Shown here piece after piece: positions 41,003 to 49,903 of a stretch of DNA of 64,000 nucleotides; position 1 is the first letter of the stretch; each line of letters opens with the position of its first letter. The stretch spans positions 1 to 64,000 of the forward strand of contig JAZPZY010000003.1 in assembly GCA_045544955.1 (NCBI GenBank), written 5' to 3'. The notes under the pieces were generated by a model, which saw nothing but the letters and a program-made list of their open reading frames with translations, was not told where the DNA came from and did no database searches. This DNA is from SIG701 sp045544955 (GTDB lineage Bacteria > Bacillota > Clostridia > Oscillospirales > CAG-272). The translations under genes and the position numbers were made by a program.

Positions 41003-43051
41003 TTATTTATTAAATTGCAGAATAACGTAGGAGCATTTTTCGGGGATCCGGATAGTCAGCGTTTCCCCATTCCGGGAAAGGGCGGCGTCCTCCTTCGTAA
41101 ACGGCAGATACACCTTGGGATCCTTATCACACGTGATCTGCACGATGCCGTCCAGTCCCAGCGGCTCCACCTTATTGACGAAGTTCACGCGGCTTCTGTG
41201 CTTGCGGATCTCGTCCAGATGATGATCGATATCCACGTCGTAATCCTCCGCCAGAAGCTGAACGGTCACTGCATCCTCCGTTTCGAACATGGTGGAAAGA
41301 TAGCCTTTCGCCCGCTCGATCTTTATCGGCATGGACTTCATGTACTGCCGGCAAAGTTCCAGTACGTGCTCCGTATTGGTGCCCCGGCTGATGCGGTGGG
41401 GATGATAGAACACGCCCTCTCTGGGCTCGCTCCACACGTCCGGATCGGCACTGTCTTCAACCTCCGTCTTAGCGATCCAATCAGGTTCTCTGCCCCACGA
41501 ATCGCCCTTCGGGATATGGATGAAGAAATCTTCACCTGGCACGTCGAGGCGATTCTTCAGTTTCCAGGTATTCTCACAGCCTTCGATCGCGGTCGGACCG
41601 GTTACGACGATCTTACCGCCGGCTTTGAGGTATTTGTCCATCGCCGCTTTTTCTTCATCGGTCATCTTTGTCGCACTGGAAAGCAGAATAATCGGATACT
41701 TATCCGCCGTTTCGGGGAAAGTGAACACAGTGTGCGGGCAGATACCTTCACGGAAGAGAGCCACGAGCGTTGCACCGTAGTCCTGGTAATAGCCCTTATT
41801 GAGGTTACCGAAGCAGGTATGGTTGCGCGTCTCGTACGAGAAGTACACGCCAAGCTGGCCTACGAAATCGCCGTTAAACAGTTCGAGATGATTCTTCTCG
41901 AATCTGAATGCCTCGCCGACGATATCCTTTTCATCAGGAAGGGTATTGAGAATATGGCGGGGGAGCCCGAGACGGCCCTTCAAAGTACCGATCCAGGCAT
42001 CCGCCCCGAGGAGCTTCGATACTGCCCACACGTGATTGGCAGAAACGGTAGTAAACGCATATCCGGTACAAAACGCCCGGAATCCCTTCTCTCTTGCCGC
42101 CGCCTGGTGGTGGGAGGCATTGACGAGACGGGTCTTGACCGGTACGTTTACCGTCTTCGGATCGTGCTTGTACGGCGGAGTGTTGCCGCTCATCTCCATA
42201 TTGACGTAGTTGCATCCGCGAAGGAACTGGCGGGCATCGGTTGCACACTGGAGTGCACTGGGCGTAGCGGAACTGCCGCCGCATCCTGTAAGCATGAATC
42301 CTTCGGGAACAACTTTACGAAGTCCCTCGTAAAACTCACCATTAGAAGCAAAACGGAGATCAATAAAGTCTATCCACGCAGGATTGTCCCAATTGCCCCA
42401 GAAATTCGTATCGGTAACGGGCGGGAGTTCTTTCAGTCCGGAACGGCGTCTTAACTCCTCCTGACAGTGGCGGCACGCACATCCCTTGTACGCAAGATAG
42501 TACATCGCGTCGTCCGCACTGAGACCGTCGATGTTCGTATCGGCGATCAGTGTTTTCACGTAATCGTAGTACGCTTCTTTGAACTCCGGATTCCGGTGAC
42601 AGAATCCCTCGGAGGTATACTGGGGGAAATACAGCGGCTCTCTCGTGATCGTATCGATCATACGCCAGTCGTTCAGGTATTTCCCTTTATACTGCCATGT
42701 CTTTGCCGCCTCCCAAGTGGGACTGAAGGGCAGGTGCGGACCGCTGTCCAGCATGACGTGACGCATTTCCTCCCGGGTGCTGTACCGGTGCACCAGATTG
42801 ACGGAATGGTGATCGTACAGCTTTACGCCGTACTTGTGCAGTTCCTCCGCAACGGTGGCAATATAGTCGTGCAGAAGGGGGAAAACCGGCAGCCAGTCCC
42901 ACCGGAAATGGGTCCCGAACAAAACTACCGCAGATACGTCTGCTTTGGCAAGTCCCTCGGCACGTGCTTTGATATTGTCGTAGTTATCGGGATCCGGCCA
43001 GTTCAGATCCTCCCAGCGTATCCACCATGTGGCCATTCTTTGATTTTCCAT
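41003..43051 (-). CDS. GH42-like glycoside hydrolase
   Basis: A 682-residue cytoplasmic protein (ATG 43051, AGAGGAG upstream). The N-terminal half looks like a TIM barrel of the GH42/putative GHL type: MATWWIRWEDLNWPDPDNYD, KADVSAVVLFGTHFRWDW, GLSADDAMYYLAYKGCACRH. The latter carries Cys residues (CACRHC) resembling the zinc site found in some GH42 enzymes. A glutamine-amidotransferase-like trimerisation domain follows (IILLSSATKMTDEEKAAMDK, GGKIVVTGPTAIEG), then a C-terminal beta domain. The substrate is unknown; GH42-type members act on beta-galactosides or related glycans. Single gene with its own promoter. Confidence 0.8.
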   Translation of the reverse strand: MENQRMATWWIRWEDLNWPDPDNYDNIKARAEGLAKADVSAVVLFGTHFRWDWLPVFPLLHDYIATVAEELHKYGVKLYDHHSVNLVHRYSTREEMRHVMLDSGPHLPFSPTWEAAKTWQYKGKYLNDWRMIDTITREPLYFPQYTSEGFCHRNPEFKEAYYDYVKTLIADTNIDGLSADDAMYYLAYKGCACRHCQEELRRRSGLKELPPVTDTNFWGNWDNPAWIDFIDLRFASNGEFYEGLRKVVPEGFMLTGCGGSSATPSALQCATDARQFLRGCNYVNMEMSGNTPPYKHDPKTVNVPVKTRLVNASHHQAAAREKGFRAFCTGYAFTTVSANHVWAVSKLLGADAWIGTLKGRLGLPRHILNTLPDEKDIVGEAFRFEKNHLELFNGDFVGQLGVYFSYETRNHTCFGNLNKGYYQDYGATLVALFREGICPHTVFTFPETADKYPIILLSSATKMTDEEKAAMDKYLKAGGKIVVTGPTAIEGCENTWKLKNRLDVPGEDFFIHIPKGDSWGREPDWIAKTEVEDSADPDVWSEPREGVFYHPHRISRGTNTEHVLELCRQYMKSMPIKIERAKGYLSTMFETEDAVTVQLLAEDYDVDIDHHLDEIRKHRSRVNFVNKVEPLGLDGIVQITCDKDPKVYLPFTKEDAALSRNGETLTIRIPEKCSYVILQFNK

Positions 43052-43100
43052 CGGGTCTCCTCTCTTTATCGAAAAAAATAGCAGATTATTCGTTAGTTCT

Positions 43101-43129
43101 ATTATATTCCCCCCATATCCCTCTGTCAA
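43101..43129 (-). promoter_or_regulatory. Promoter of the GH42-like gene
   Basis: TTGACA (43129-43124), 17-base spacer with a run of six G, TATAAT (43106-43101) on the minus strand; about 50 bases before ATG 43051. Confidence 0.85.
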
Positions 43130-43232
43130 CCGAAAGATAGTAGACAAACGATCGGCTGTTTTTCTTCTTTCAAAATTTAAAAGGAGCAAATTAATTTATT
43201 TATCTAAACAACTGCTCCTCCTCATAAACGAC

Positions 43233-43261
43233 TTGACATATGAGGCAAAATATTGTAAAAT
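43233..43261 (+). promoter_or_regulatory. Promoter of the unknown lipoprotein gene
   Basis: TTGACA (43233-43238), 17-base spacer, TAAAAT (43256-43261), 28 bases before ATG 43290. AAAGGAG follows as ribosome binding site. Confidence 0.85.
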
Positions 43262-43289
43262 AATAAAAAATGTAAAGGAGTTATTAACT

Positions 43290-44849
43290 ATGTCAAAAGT
43301 ATTCAAATCGTTTGCTGCCGTTCTTTTGATCCTTTCGATGATCTGTGGTCTTGTTGCATGCAACGCCGCGCCTTCTCAGAAATCCTTTGTAAAGGCGTAC
43401 ACCAATGAGGTCAGTGCGTTGACCGGCGCAATCAGTTCCTATTATGACAAAATCGATGACTATGATATGAACGATATCAACCTCGACCTAGCTTACAGCG
43501 TTCAGCTTTCAGATGATCTTCTCTCTCTCCTCCGTTCGCTCACCTCGTACGATCTGGAATGGATCAACAATCTGAAACTGAATTTATCCGAGAACTTCAA
43601 GGACGAAATGATGTCCTTCATCCTTGGCATTACTTATGACAAAACGGAACTTGCCACGGCAGAGGTTATCATGAATCTCGCTGACAACGAAGTGTTCATG
43701 AACATCCCCGTAATCAGCGAAACGTTCGCTGTGATGGATCTCTCCGAGGTCTATGATGCAAATACGCTCGGCGTTATGCAGAATCTCAATATGAAGGATC
43801 TGCTTCCCTCTGAGGAACCGCTGAAAGATCTCGTTGAAGAGGTCAGCGCAGTAATCATTGAGGGCATCAGCGACGTGACCTTTGAAGAGGCCGAACTTAC
43901 GGCAAACGGCGTCACCCAGGCCTGCGTTGCCTACACAGCAGAACTCTCCGAAAAAGAGATTGCCGTACTCTGCCTCAACGTTCTCGAAACGCTTGAAAAG
44001 AGTGAGAATTTCAAAACCGTCATCTGCGATTTCGTTAAAGCGTACAGCGACCTTGCTGACTCCATGGACCTTGAAGAAATTGACTATACGCCTGACGAGG
44101 CTTACGACGAGTTGATCACCGAAATCACCGCGGCGATCACCGATCTCAAAGACAGCATTGACGGCGGCCAGATGGCGGAGGAAGCATTGTTCACCCTGAC
44201 CTCCTATATCACCGGCAAGCTTGACGTAATCGGCATTAAGATCGATATCCCGGATTCCGCTGCCACCTGCTTCTTCGCTGCCACCCAAAACAAGGGCCAG
44301 TTCGGCATTGAAGCGTACTACGAGAGCGATGGCGAAAAATACGCAGCACTTGAAGGCGATCTCACCATCGACGGCAAGGATCTCTCCGGTACTTACGAAG
44401 TAAAGGTTAACGGCGAATCCATGCTGTTTATCGATCTTGATAACGTGGACGCAAAGAAGCTGATGGACGGCTATTTCATCGGATCGGTTTCGATCTCCCC
44501 CTCCAAGGGACTTATCGAACTTATAGCAGATGCATTCTCTCTCGATTCTTCCATGGCCGGTCTTTCTCTTGCAAATCTTGCCATTAAATTCGACTACATC
44601 AGAAACGATGGCAAAGAAGCCGAGATTGCTATCAGCCTCATGAACGGCGACAAACCTTACATCTCTATCCTCATGGACGGCAAAACTACAAACGGTACCA
44701 CGGTAGAGAAACCCCAAAACGCTATCGACGATATAGAAGAGTGGGCAAAGGGTATCCACCTTGACGAATTTATCAGCAGAGTGGAAACGAGCGGCCTTCC
44801 CGATTACGTCGTAGAATACGCAAAAATGCTGGAAGATTTGCTCCAGTAA
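43290..44849 (+). CDS. Uncharacterised lipoprotein
   Basis: A 519-residue lipoprotein (lipobox LVAC, C24) with no recognised family. The first half of the mature part is helical and acidic, with repeated Glu/Asp/Leu helices (YDKIDDYDMNDINLDLAY, LGVMQNLNMKDLLPSEEPL). The second half, from about residue 340, is beta-prone with evenly spaced strands (GKDLSGTYEVKVNGESMLF, LANLAIKFDYIRNDGKEAEI), which may form a lipocalin-like or beta-barrel fold. The gene has its own promoter and is followed by a terminator, so it is separate from the ABC genes downstream. Possibly a surface protein or peptide-binding lipoprotein; no direct evidence. Confidence 0.65.
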   Translation: MSKVFKSFAAVLLILSMICGLVACNAAPSQKSFVKAYTNEVSALTGAISSYYDKIDDYDMNDINLDLAYSVQLSDDLLSLLRSLTSYDLEWINNLKLNLSENFKDEMMSFILGITYDKTELATAEVIMNLADNEVFMNIPVISETFAVMDLSEVYDANTLGVMQNLNMKDLLPSEEPLKDLVEEVSAVIIEGISDVTFEEAELTANGVTQACVAYTAELSEKEIAVLCLNVLETLEKSENFKTVICDFVKAYSDLADSMDLEEIDYTPDEAYDELITEITAAITDLKDSIDGGQMAEEALFTLTSYITGKLDVIGIKIDIPDSAATCFFAATQNKGQFGIEAYYESDGEKYAALEGDLTIDGKDLSGTYEVKVNGESMLFIDLDNVDAKKLMDGYFIGSVSISPSKGLIELIADAFSLDSSMAGLSLANLAIKFDYIRNDGKEAEIAISLMNGDKPYISILMDGKTTNGTTVEKPQNAIDDIEEWAKGIHLDEFISRVETSGLPDYVVEYAKMLEDLLQ

Positions 44850-44858
44850 TAAACAACC

Positions 44859-44893
44859 GTCACACTGATTGTCATACTGGCAATCAGTGTGAC
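44859..44893 (+). terminator. Intrinsic terminator
   Basis: A perfect 13-base stem (44859-44871 with 44881-44893) around a 9-base loop, followed by TTGT. It separates the lipoprotein gene from the ABC operon. Confidence 0.8.
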
Positions 44894-44956
44894 TTGTACA
44901 GGCGGAAAAATCGGTTAAACAATCTCTCCGTACGCTTCAGGACGAGGTACCCATTT

Positions 44957-45625
44957 ATGAATTTTGAAATCAAACACATCCGCAAAAGCTACGGCAAAAA
45001 AATGCCGCTCCGTGACACGGAATTTTCCGTATCCTCTTCTCAGTGTGTCGGCATTCTCGGAAAAAACGGAAGCGGCAAATCAACGCTGTTATCCATTCTT
45101 GCCGGAGTGCAGAAATGTACCGCCGGCGAATTCCTGCTTGACGGCGAGGATCTCTTCCGCAACACGGAGCGTCTCTCAAAAACGGTGGGCTACGTTCCCC
45201 AGGGGACGCCCTTTCTTGAGGAATTGAACGCACGGGACAATCTGCTTTTGTGGTATGATAAAAAATCCATGGAAAAAGAACTGGCAGACGGCGTACTGAA
45301 AATGCTCGGGATTGATGAATTTTTGACGACACCCGTCAGAAAAATGTCCGGCGGCATGAAAAAGCGGCTTTCCATCGGCTGTTCCATTGCGAAAAAGCCC
45401 TCTCTTTTGCTGCTCGACGAGCCGTGTGCGGCTCTTGACCTTGTCTGCAAACGAAGCATTCACGAATATCTTCAGAACTATAAAGCGGCCGGTGGCGCTC
45501 TTATCCTTACGACCCACGACGAGGGCGATCTCGCTCTTTGCAACGCCCTGTATATACTGAAAGACGGAATTCTGCACAGATATGAGCACGATGGAAACGT
45601 TGACCGTCTTGTGGGGATGCTGTGA
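44957..45625 (+). CDS. ABC-2 exporter ATP-binding protein
   Basis: A 222-residue ATPase. Walker A GKNGSGKST at 35-43, Q-loop YVPQGTPFLEEL, signature KMSGGMKKRLS, and Walker B SLLLLDEPCAALDL are all present, with HDEGDL as the H-loop. ATG 44957 has GAGGT upstream; the open frame extends further but without a start site. Two ABC-2-type permease genes follow, the first overlapping by 1 base, so the three form a transporter. The short length is normal for drug, lipid or peptide exporters of this type. Confidence 0.92.
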   Translation: MNFEIKHIRKSYGKKMPLRDTEFSVSSSQCVGILGKNGSGKSTLLSILAGVQKCTAGEFLLDGEDLFRNTERLSKTVGYVPQGTPFLEELNARDNLLLWYDKKSMEKELADGVLKMLGIDEFLTTPVRKMSGGMKKRLSIGCSIAKKPSLLLLDEPCAALDLVCKRSIHEYLQNYKAAGGALILTTHDEGDLALCNALYILKDGILHRYEHDGNVDRLVGML

Positions 45626-46866
45626 TGCGGCGATTTTGTATATATACACGCTTGCAGATGAGGCGTGCCGCCCGTTACGCACCGTTCGTCCTTCTGGTGA
45701 CGCTTATACTCTGCCTTTCTCTGACGCTTGCACTTCTCAGTATTGTGAACACAAAAAACAACAGTGCTTCCGACACAAAAATCGGGATCGGCATCGTGGG
45801 CGACTTTGAAAACGGATATCTGCAATTCGGAGTGTCCGCACTCAAATCCTTCGATTCCTCACGGTATTTCCTCGATGTGCTCGCCCTTAGCGAGGAGGAG
45901 GCCATGGAAATGCTTCTTGCCGGAAAGATCAACGGTTACGTCGTGATCCCCAATTCGTTTATCAGTGACGCCATGCACGGCAGGATAAACGAGCTGAACT
46001 TTATCACCACCGGCACAAATATCGGCCTGATCGATATGTTCAAGCAGGAAGTGCTGGATCTCGTTTCCTGTATTCTGGTGGAATCGCAAAAGGGCGTTTT
46101 CGGTATGGAGGACGCCATGCGCGAGCGCGGCTTCTCCTACGGTGAAATCATGGACATGTCCGAAGAGTTGTGTCTCACGTACGTGGATCTTATCGTTGAC
46201 CGATCCAAGGCAATTAAACTGGAAGTGATCGGCGTTTCCGACAACCTCACCTTCGGCGGATATATGTTTTCCGGGTTCTTTATTCTGCTCATGCTTTTGT
46301 CGGGGATCGCATACTGCCCTCTCTATATCTGCCGCGACAGCGCCTTTCCGAAACTGCTGCGCGCAAGCCGGTTCGGCGCCGGCGGACAGATCGCCGGCGA
46401 ATATCTCTCTTTTTTTTCACTGGCGGCGGTAAATACAACGGCGCTTCTCGGGCTTTTGACAGCCGGCTTCAGCCGGATGCCCCAAGGTATTCCCGAACTT
46501 TCAGGAAAAGACACGGCGGAGATTCTTTCGATACTCGTTCAGTTTATTCCCGCAATAGCGCTCATCACGGCGCTGCAGTACCTTTTGTATCAGTTATCCG
46601 ACGCTTTGGTAAGCGGCGTACTTATACAGTTTGTTTCCGCCGTCATCCTCGGCTACGTTTCGGGATGTTTTTATCCCATCAGTTTTTTCCCAAAAGCCAT
46701 ACGCATCGCATCCGCTTTTCTTCCTTCCGGAATGGCACGCGGATATCTTTCCTCTGTGATTACCGATACCGTCTCCCTTCGGCAGATCGTTTCCATCGTC
46801 CTGTATACGGCGATCATGCTTGCGCTGTCCGCTCTTATCAGGTATCGCCGGATCACCGAGGCATAA
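45625..46866 (+). CDS. ABC-2 type exporter permease 1
   Basis: A 413-residue membrane protein. ATG 45625 overlaps the ATPase stop (TGATG); a GTG one codon earlier is possible. One N-terminal helix (about 15-37, APFVLLVTLILCLSLTLAL) is followed by a large outer domain to about 200 and five or six C-terminal helices (MFSGFFILLMLLSGIAYCP, ALITALQYLLYQLSDALVS, FVSAVILGYVSGCFYPISFF), the layout of ABC2_membrane_3/YhgE-like permeases. The outer domain contains MLLAGKINGYVVIPNSFI, typical of this group. It pairs with the next permease. Confidence 0.88.
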   Translation: MRRFCIYTRLQMRRAARYAPFVLLVTLILCLSLTLALLSIVNTKNNSASDTKIGIGIVGDFENGYLQFGVSALKSFDSSRYFLDVLALSEEEAMEMLLAGKINGYVVIPNSFISDAMHGRINELNFITTGTNIGLIDMFKQEVLDLVSCILVESQKGVFGMEDAMRERGFSYGEIMDMSEELCLTYVDLIVDRSKAIKLEVIGVSDNLTFGGYMFSGFFILLMLLSGIAYCPLYICRDSAFPKLLRASRFGAGGQIAGEYLSFFSLAAVNTTALLGLLTAGFSRMPQGIPELSGKDTAEILSILVQFIPAIALITALQYLLYQLSDALVSGVLIQFVSAVILGYVSGCFYPISFFPKAIRIASAFLPSGMARGYLSSVITDTVSLRQIVSIVLYTAIMLALSALIRYRRITEA

Positions 46867-46882
46867 ACCGTGAGGGAAAGAT

Positions 46883-48040
46883 ATGATCAGACTGAAAAAC
46901 AGCATCCGACAGTATTGTTTACTCAAAAAACAACTTCTGCATAAAAAGAGTTTTATCGCAATACTGCTCCTTGTCCCGCTCCTCGTTACCGCCTTGGGAA
47001 TGGCCGCTGGCAACGGCGACAGCGGTGTTCTTACCGTTGCGTTGACAGCCGAAAGCAGTAAGGACGAAATCGCCTGGGAAATCGTAGAAAAACTCATGAC
47101 CGAAGAGCGGCTAATCCGATTTTTCCCGTGCACGGACAGGGAGGAGGCCGCCCGGTGCGTGCAGGCGGGAGAGGCCGATGCCGCCTGGATATTTCACGGC
47201 GATATACTTAAAAAAGCGGACGCCTTCGTAAGCCACGCACACACAAATAACGCCCTCGTTACCGTTATTCAGCGCGAGGACGGCGTTGCGCTTCGGCTTT
47301 CCCGCGAAAAGCTGAACGCCGTACTGTACCCCTACCTTTCGTACGCACTCTTTTCCAGCGATGCCCACGACCGATTGGAGCAGATCACGGAGATGGAGCT
47401 GAAAACCTATTATCAATCGGTCGATCCGGAGGGCGAAGATCTTTTTACGTTCATGTACGCAGGCACAAACACCGAAAACGAAGCGGTGCCCGAAGGCCAG
47501 CAGCATTTTCTTCTCTCTCCTTTGCGCGGACTTCTTGCTATAATGATCGTCCTCGGCGGCATGGCAGCAGCCATGTATTATATGCAGCACGAAGCGTCCG
47601 GTTTTTTTGACAGATTCTCTAAAAACGCCCTGTTCCCGTTTTCAATCCTCCACCACGCAGCCGCCGTAACGATGGTCGGCACAGCGGTGTTCGGTGCCCT
47701 TCATCTGGCGCAAATATCCGTAGGCTGGGGATACGAATTGCTTGTGCTGACGCTTTATTGCGCAGCCGCCGTGGGCTTCTGTCTTTGTCTTCGGCTTATT
47801 CTTTCAGGCATTCGGCTCTTTGCAACCCTTGCCCCCGTCCTTATCGTAGTGATGACCGTTTTCTGTCCGATCCTGTTTCAGCCGCCCAGGCTCCCGGCGA
47901 TTCAGTTCCTCCTGCCAACGTATTATTATCTGAACGCATTCTCAAACAGAAATTTTGTCTGGTATATGGCACTCTACTGTGTCGCGGTGTATACTGCGGC
48001 GTATCTCTTGCATCTTCTTCGTTCCAAGCGGTTCAGATGA
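46883..48040 (+). CDS. ABC-2 type exporter permease 2
   Basis: A 385-residue membrane protein with the same layout as its upstream neighbour: an N-terminal helix (SFIAILLLVPLLVTALGMAA), an outer domain (about 50-195) and about six helices in the second half (LLAIMIVLGGMAAAMYYMQ, LLVLTLYCAAAVGFCLCLRL, YLLHLLRSKRFR at the end). The two permeases would form a heterodimer with the ATPase at 44957. Substrate unknown. GGGAAAG precedes ATG 46883 by about 7 bases. Ends at the terminator facing the regulator gene. Confidence 0.87.
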   Translation: MIRLKNSIRQYCLLKKQLLHKKSFIAILLLVPLLVTALGMAAGNGDSGVLTVALTAESSKDEIAWEIVEKLMTEERLIRFFPCTDREEAARCVQAGEADAAWIFHGDILKKADAFVSHAHTNNALVTVIQREDGVALRLSREKLNAVLYPYLSYALFSSDAHDRLEQITEMELKTYYQSVDPEGEDLFTFMYAGTNTENEAVPEGQQHFLLSPLRGLLAIMIVLGGMAAAMYYMQHEASGFFDRFSKNALFPFSILHHAAAVTMVGTAVFGALHLAQISVGWGYELLVLTLYCAAAVGFCLCLRLILSGIRLFATLAPVLIVVMTVFCPILFQPPRLPAIQFLLPTYYYLNAFSNRNFVWYMALYCVAVYTAAYLLHLLRSKRFR

Positions 48041-48102
48041 GTTATACGTCTGTATGCACGGCACGAAGCCCCGACAGCATCCCCTCACAGAAGTTTCACA
48101 AA

Positions 48103-48134
48103 AGGAAAAAGCACCCCGCCGGGTGCTTTTTCCT
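48103..48134. terminator. Bidirectional intrinsic terminator
   Basis: A 14-base perfect stem (48103-48116 with 48121-48134) around CGCC, with A and T tracts in the arms, between the convergent ABC operon and ArsR-like regulator. Confidence 0.9.
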
Positions 48135-48183
48135 CTTTTAGGAAAGAAAATTCTGCCGTGCCGTGTCCGGCCTATTCGAAATT

Positions 48184-49269
48184 TCACTTACCGTTTTCGG
48201 ACGTCTCTTCCGTTTCCGCCTCGTCCGAGGCGGCATATTCAAGAAAGATGTCGGCAAGTTTTGCAAAAAACGGTTTGTTGATGCTGAAATACATCGTTCT
48301 TCCCCGGTTTCTCGTCTTAAAAAGGCCCGCACGCTCTAAAGTAGACAAATGATAATACGTATTCGTGCGTGCCAAAGGTAACACCTGTTCCACGTCTCTC
48401 TGCGTAATCTCGCCTTTTTCCTGTGCTATTTTCAGGATGGAAATCCGGTTTTCATCGGACAAAGCCAGGCCGACTGCCTGCAGATCGGGGATCTTCCAAT
48501 CCCCCTCCAGCATTTTCAGCTGGTTCTTATATTCCACACCCATTACCAGAAAGAAAGCGTCTCCCATACTTCCCGTCATCAGATGCGTTCTACAATTCTG
48601 ACACCAGGATATGGTCACAGTGTCATAGGCTCTTATATCAATAGCGATGGTCTTCAGTGATACCAACCCGGCAATCAACTCGTCCATATTCAGCTCGTTC
48701 TGCAGAGTCAGCAGCTGTTCGGCATTTTGCTCGTACAGTTTTGAAAGCTGTGCCTCCTTGACAATCAGATCATGGTACAAATGACGGATCACCGACTCGG
48801 GATCAATCAGAAAATCGTACAGTGCCGTTTTTATACGGAAACTGTGATTCGATGCACGAATCAGCTTGTTGGCGACCGCCACAGACGTCTTGCAGGCATC
48901 CCGCACCTCTTTGGGCTGATCCTCGAAATAAAACTCCAGTATATTGTCCACCACACGGTCGTAATCAAGGAGTTTTTCCAACACGTCTGAAACCGTACAA
49001 TTCCCCTTTACAAGATCATCAAGGTTCGGGTCGTAGTAGTACTTCGTCATAAACGCCCGCTTTTCTTTATTCAAATAAAAAAACAGCAGACAGTCGTCGG
49101 AGATGGGCTGAAAATCCTCCACTACTTTAAGAAAGAACGCAACGTCCTCTTCATATTTCTGCTGATTCGCAACTTTTTGCGTACAAAACTCCGTATTGAA
49201 ATTCAGCACGAACGTCCAGAACAGATCGTAGGTGTATCCCGGTTCCTTTGAAAATCGGACTGTTTTCAT
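48184..49269 (-). CDS. ArsR-like winged-helix regulator with long N-terminal domain
   Basis: A 361-residue protein (ATG 49269). The C-terminal about 100 residues are an ArsR-type winged helix: LALSDENRISILKIAQEKGE, ITQRDVEQVLPLARTNTYYH, LSTLERAGLFKTRNRGRTMY. The first about 250 residues are helical with no family I recognise (FNTEFCTQKVANQQKYEEDV, LLFFYLNKEKRAFMTKYYYD) and may sense a ligand or hold a dimer. This is the reverse of the short stand-alone ArsR. No metal-binding ELCVCDL motif is present. It faces the ABC-2 exporter across one terminator, which suggests it may control that exporter. It has its own promoter. Confidence 0.83.
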   Translation of the reverse strand: MKTVRFSKEPGYTYDLFWTFVLNFNTEFCTQKVANQQKYEEDVAFFLKVVEDFQPISDDCLLFFYLNKEKRAFMTKYYYDPNLDDLVKGNCTVSDVLEKLLDYDRVVDNILEFYFEDQPKEVRDACKTSVAVANKLIRASNHSFRIKTALYDFLIDPESVIRHLYHDLIVKEAQLSKLYEQNAEQLLTLQNELNMDELIAGLVSLKTIAIDIRAYDTVTISWCQNCRTHLMTGSMGDAFFLVMGVEYKNQLKMLEGDWKIPDLQAVGLALSDENRISILKIAQEKGEITQRDVEQVLPLARTNTYYHLSTLERAGLFKTRNRGRTMYFSINKPFFAKLADIFLEYAASDEAETEETSENGK

Positions 49270-49294
49270 AATACAACACCCCCATTCAGCAGAT

Positions 49295-49323
49295 ATTGTA
49301 ACACATAAAGGCGGATTTGTCAA
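49295..49323 (-). promoter_or_regulatory. Promoter of the ArsR-like gene
   Basis: TTGACA (49323-49318), 17-base spacer, TACAAT (49300-49295) on the minus strand, 25 bases before ATG 49269. Confidence 0.85.
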
Positions 49324-49410
49324 CGGCAGGGAGACTGCCGGGCGGTATCTTTCTCCGTCCGTCCCTGTCGAATCTTCGAAAAAATGCGTGAAAATCATGT
49401 GAACTTGTTA

Positions 49411-49439
49411 TTGACTTTTTCTGAGGATTGTAGTATACT
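49411..49439 (+). promoter_or_regulatory. Promoter of the pot leader/operon
   Basis: TTGACT (49411-49416), 17-base spacer, TATACT (49434-49439). The first good start codon is more than 450 bases downstream (potA at 49904). Confidence 0.85.
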
Positions 49440-49445
49440 GAATAG

Positions 49446-49851
49446 GATCTCAATTGGAAAGAGTTTTTTCCAAAGCAGGATTGAACGACCGCCGATTTTT
49501 TATCGGCTGAGGCCATACGGACAGCCGGGTCGAATGCCGAACACCGCCGTTTGCGGTTGGCAACTTCTGTTGCTTTATTGATTGAGTTAAAAGCTCAGTT
49601 TTATAAGTTGGTTACTATAAACCAAATGTGCCTTGGAGCATGAACTTGTGAAATGGTCAATAAGAGTAGTAAAAGTAATCTTTGCTATATAGACTCTGAT
49701 CTGATTGCGATTCTTTGGAATTTGTGTTGGGTTATTCCGTCGGTGCCGCACGGCCCGGCTTTCGCCATGTGCGAAAAACGGAGAAAATCCTCGCATAAAA
49801 CGAATTTTTCGCAAAACAAGCGTCATGCCGAAAAACGGCATGGCGTTTTTT
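49446..49851 (+). ncRNA. Long structured leader of the pot operon, attenuator-like
   Basis: About 400 bases between a good promoter and potA hold no convincing gene but several hairpins: TTGGAAA/TTTCCAA (49454-49473), GCCGAT/ATCGGC (49491-49507), GCAAC-TTCT-GTTGC (49560-49573), TGAG/CTCA (49583-49597) and TTGGTT/AACCAA (49608-49625). It ends in an intrinsic terminator at 49821-49851. CGCCATG (49763-49769) is complementary to CATGGCG (49839-49845) of the terminator 3' arm and could act as antiterminator. It is either a riboswitch-like leader or a separate small RNA. No known riboswitch class is recognised. Confidence 0.55.
49821..49851 (+). terminator. Intrinsic terminator inside the pot leader
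   Basis: A 10-base stem (49821-49830 with 49836-49845, one T-G pair) around AAAAA, followed by TTTTTT (49846-49851). It lies 52 bases before potA and after the promoter at 49411. Confidence 0.9.
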
Positions 49852-49903
49852 CATATTTATCCTCACAGCGGCAAACAATGAAGAAAGACAGGAAAAGCGG
49901 AAA

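Noticed and set aside
49508..49545. 5S rRNA-like strings (GAGGCCATAC and ATGCCGAACAC) in the pot leader
   Set aside because: The spacing differs from 5S rRNA and the remaining helices, including the terminal stem, are missing; treated as coincidence.
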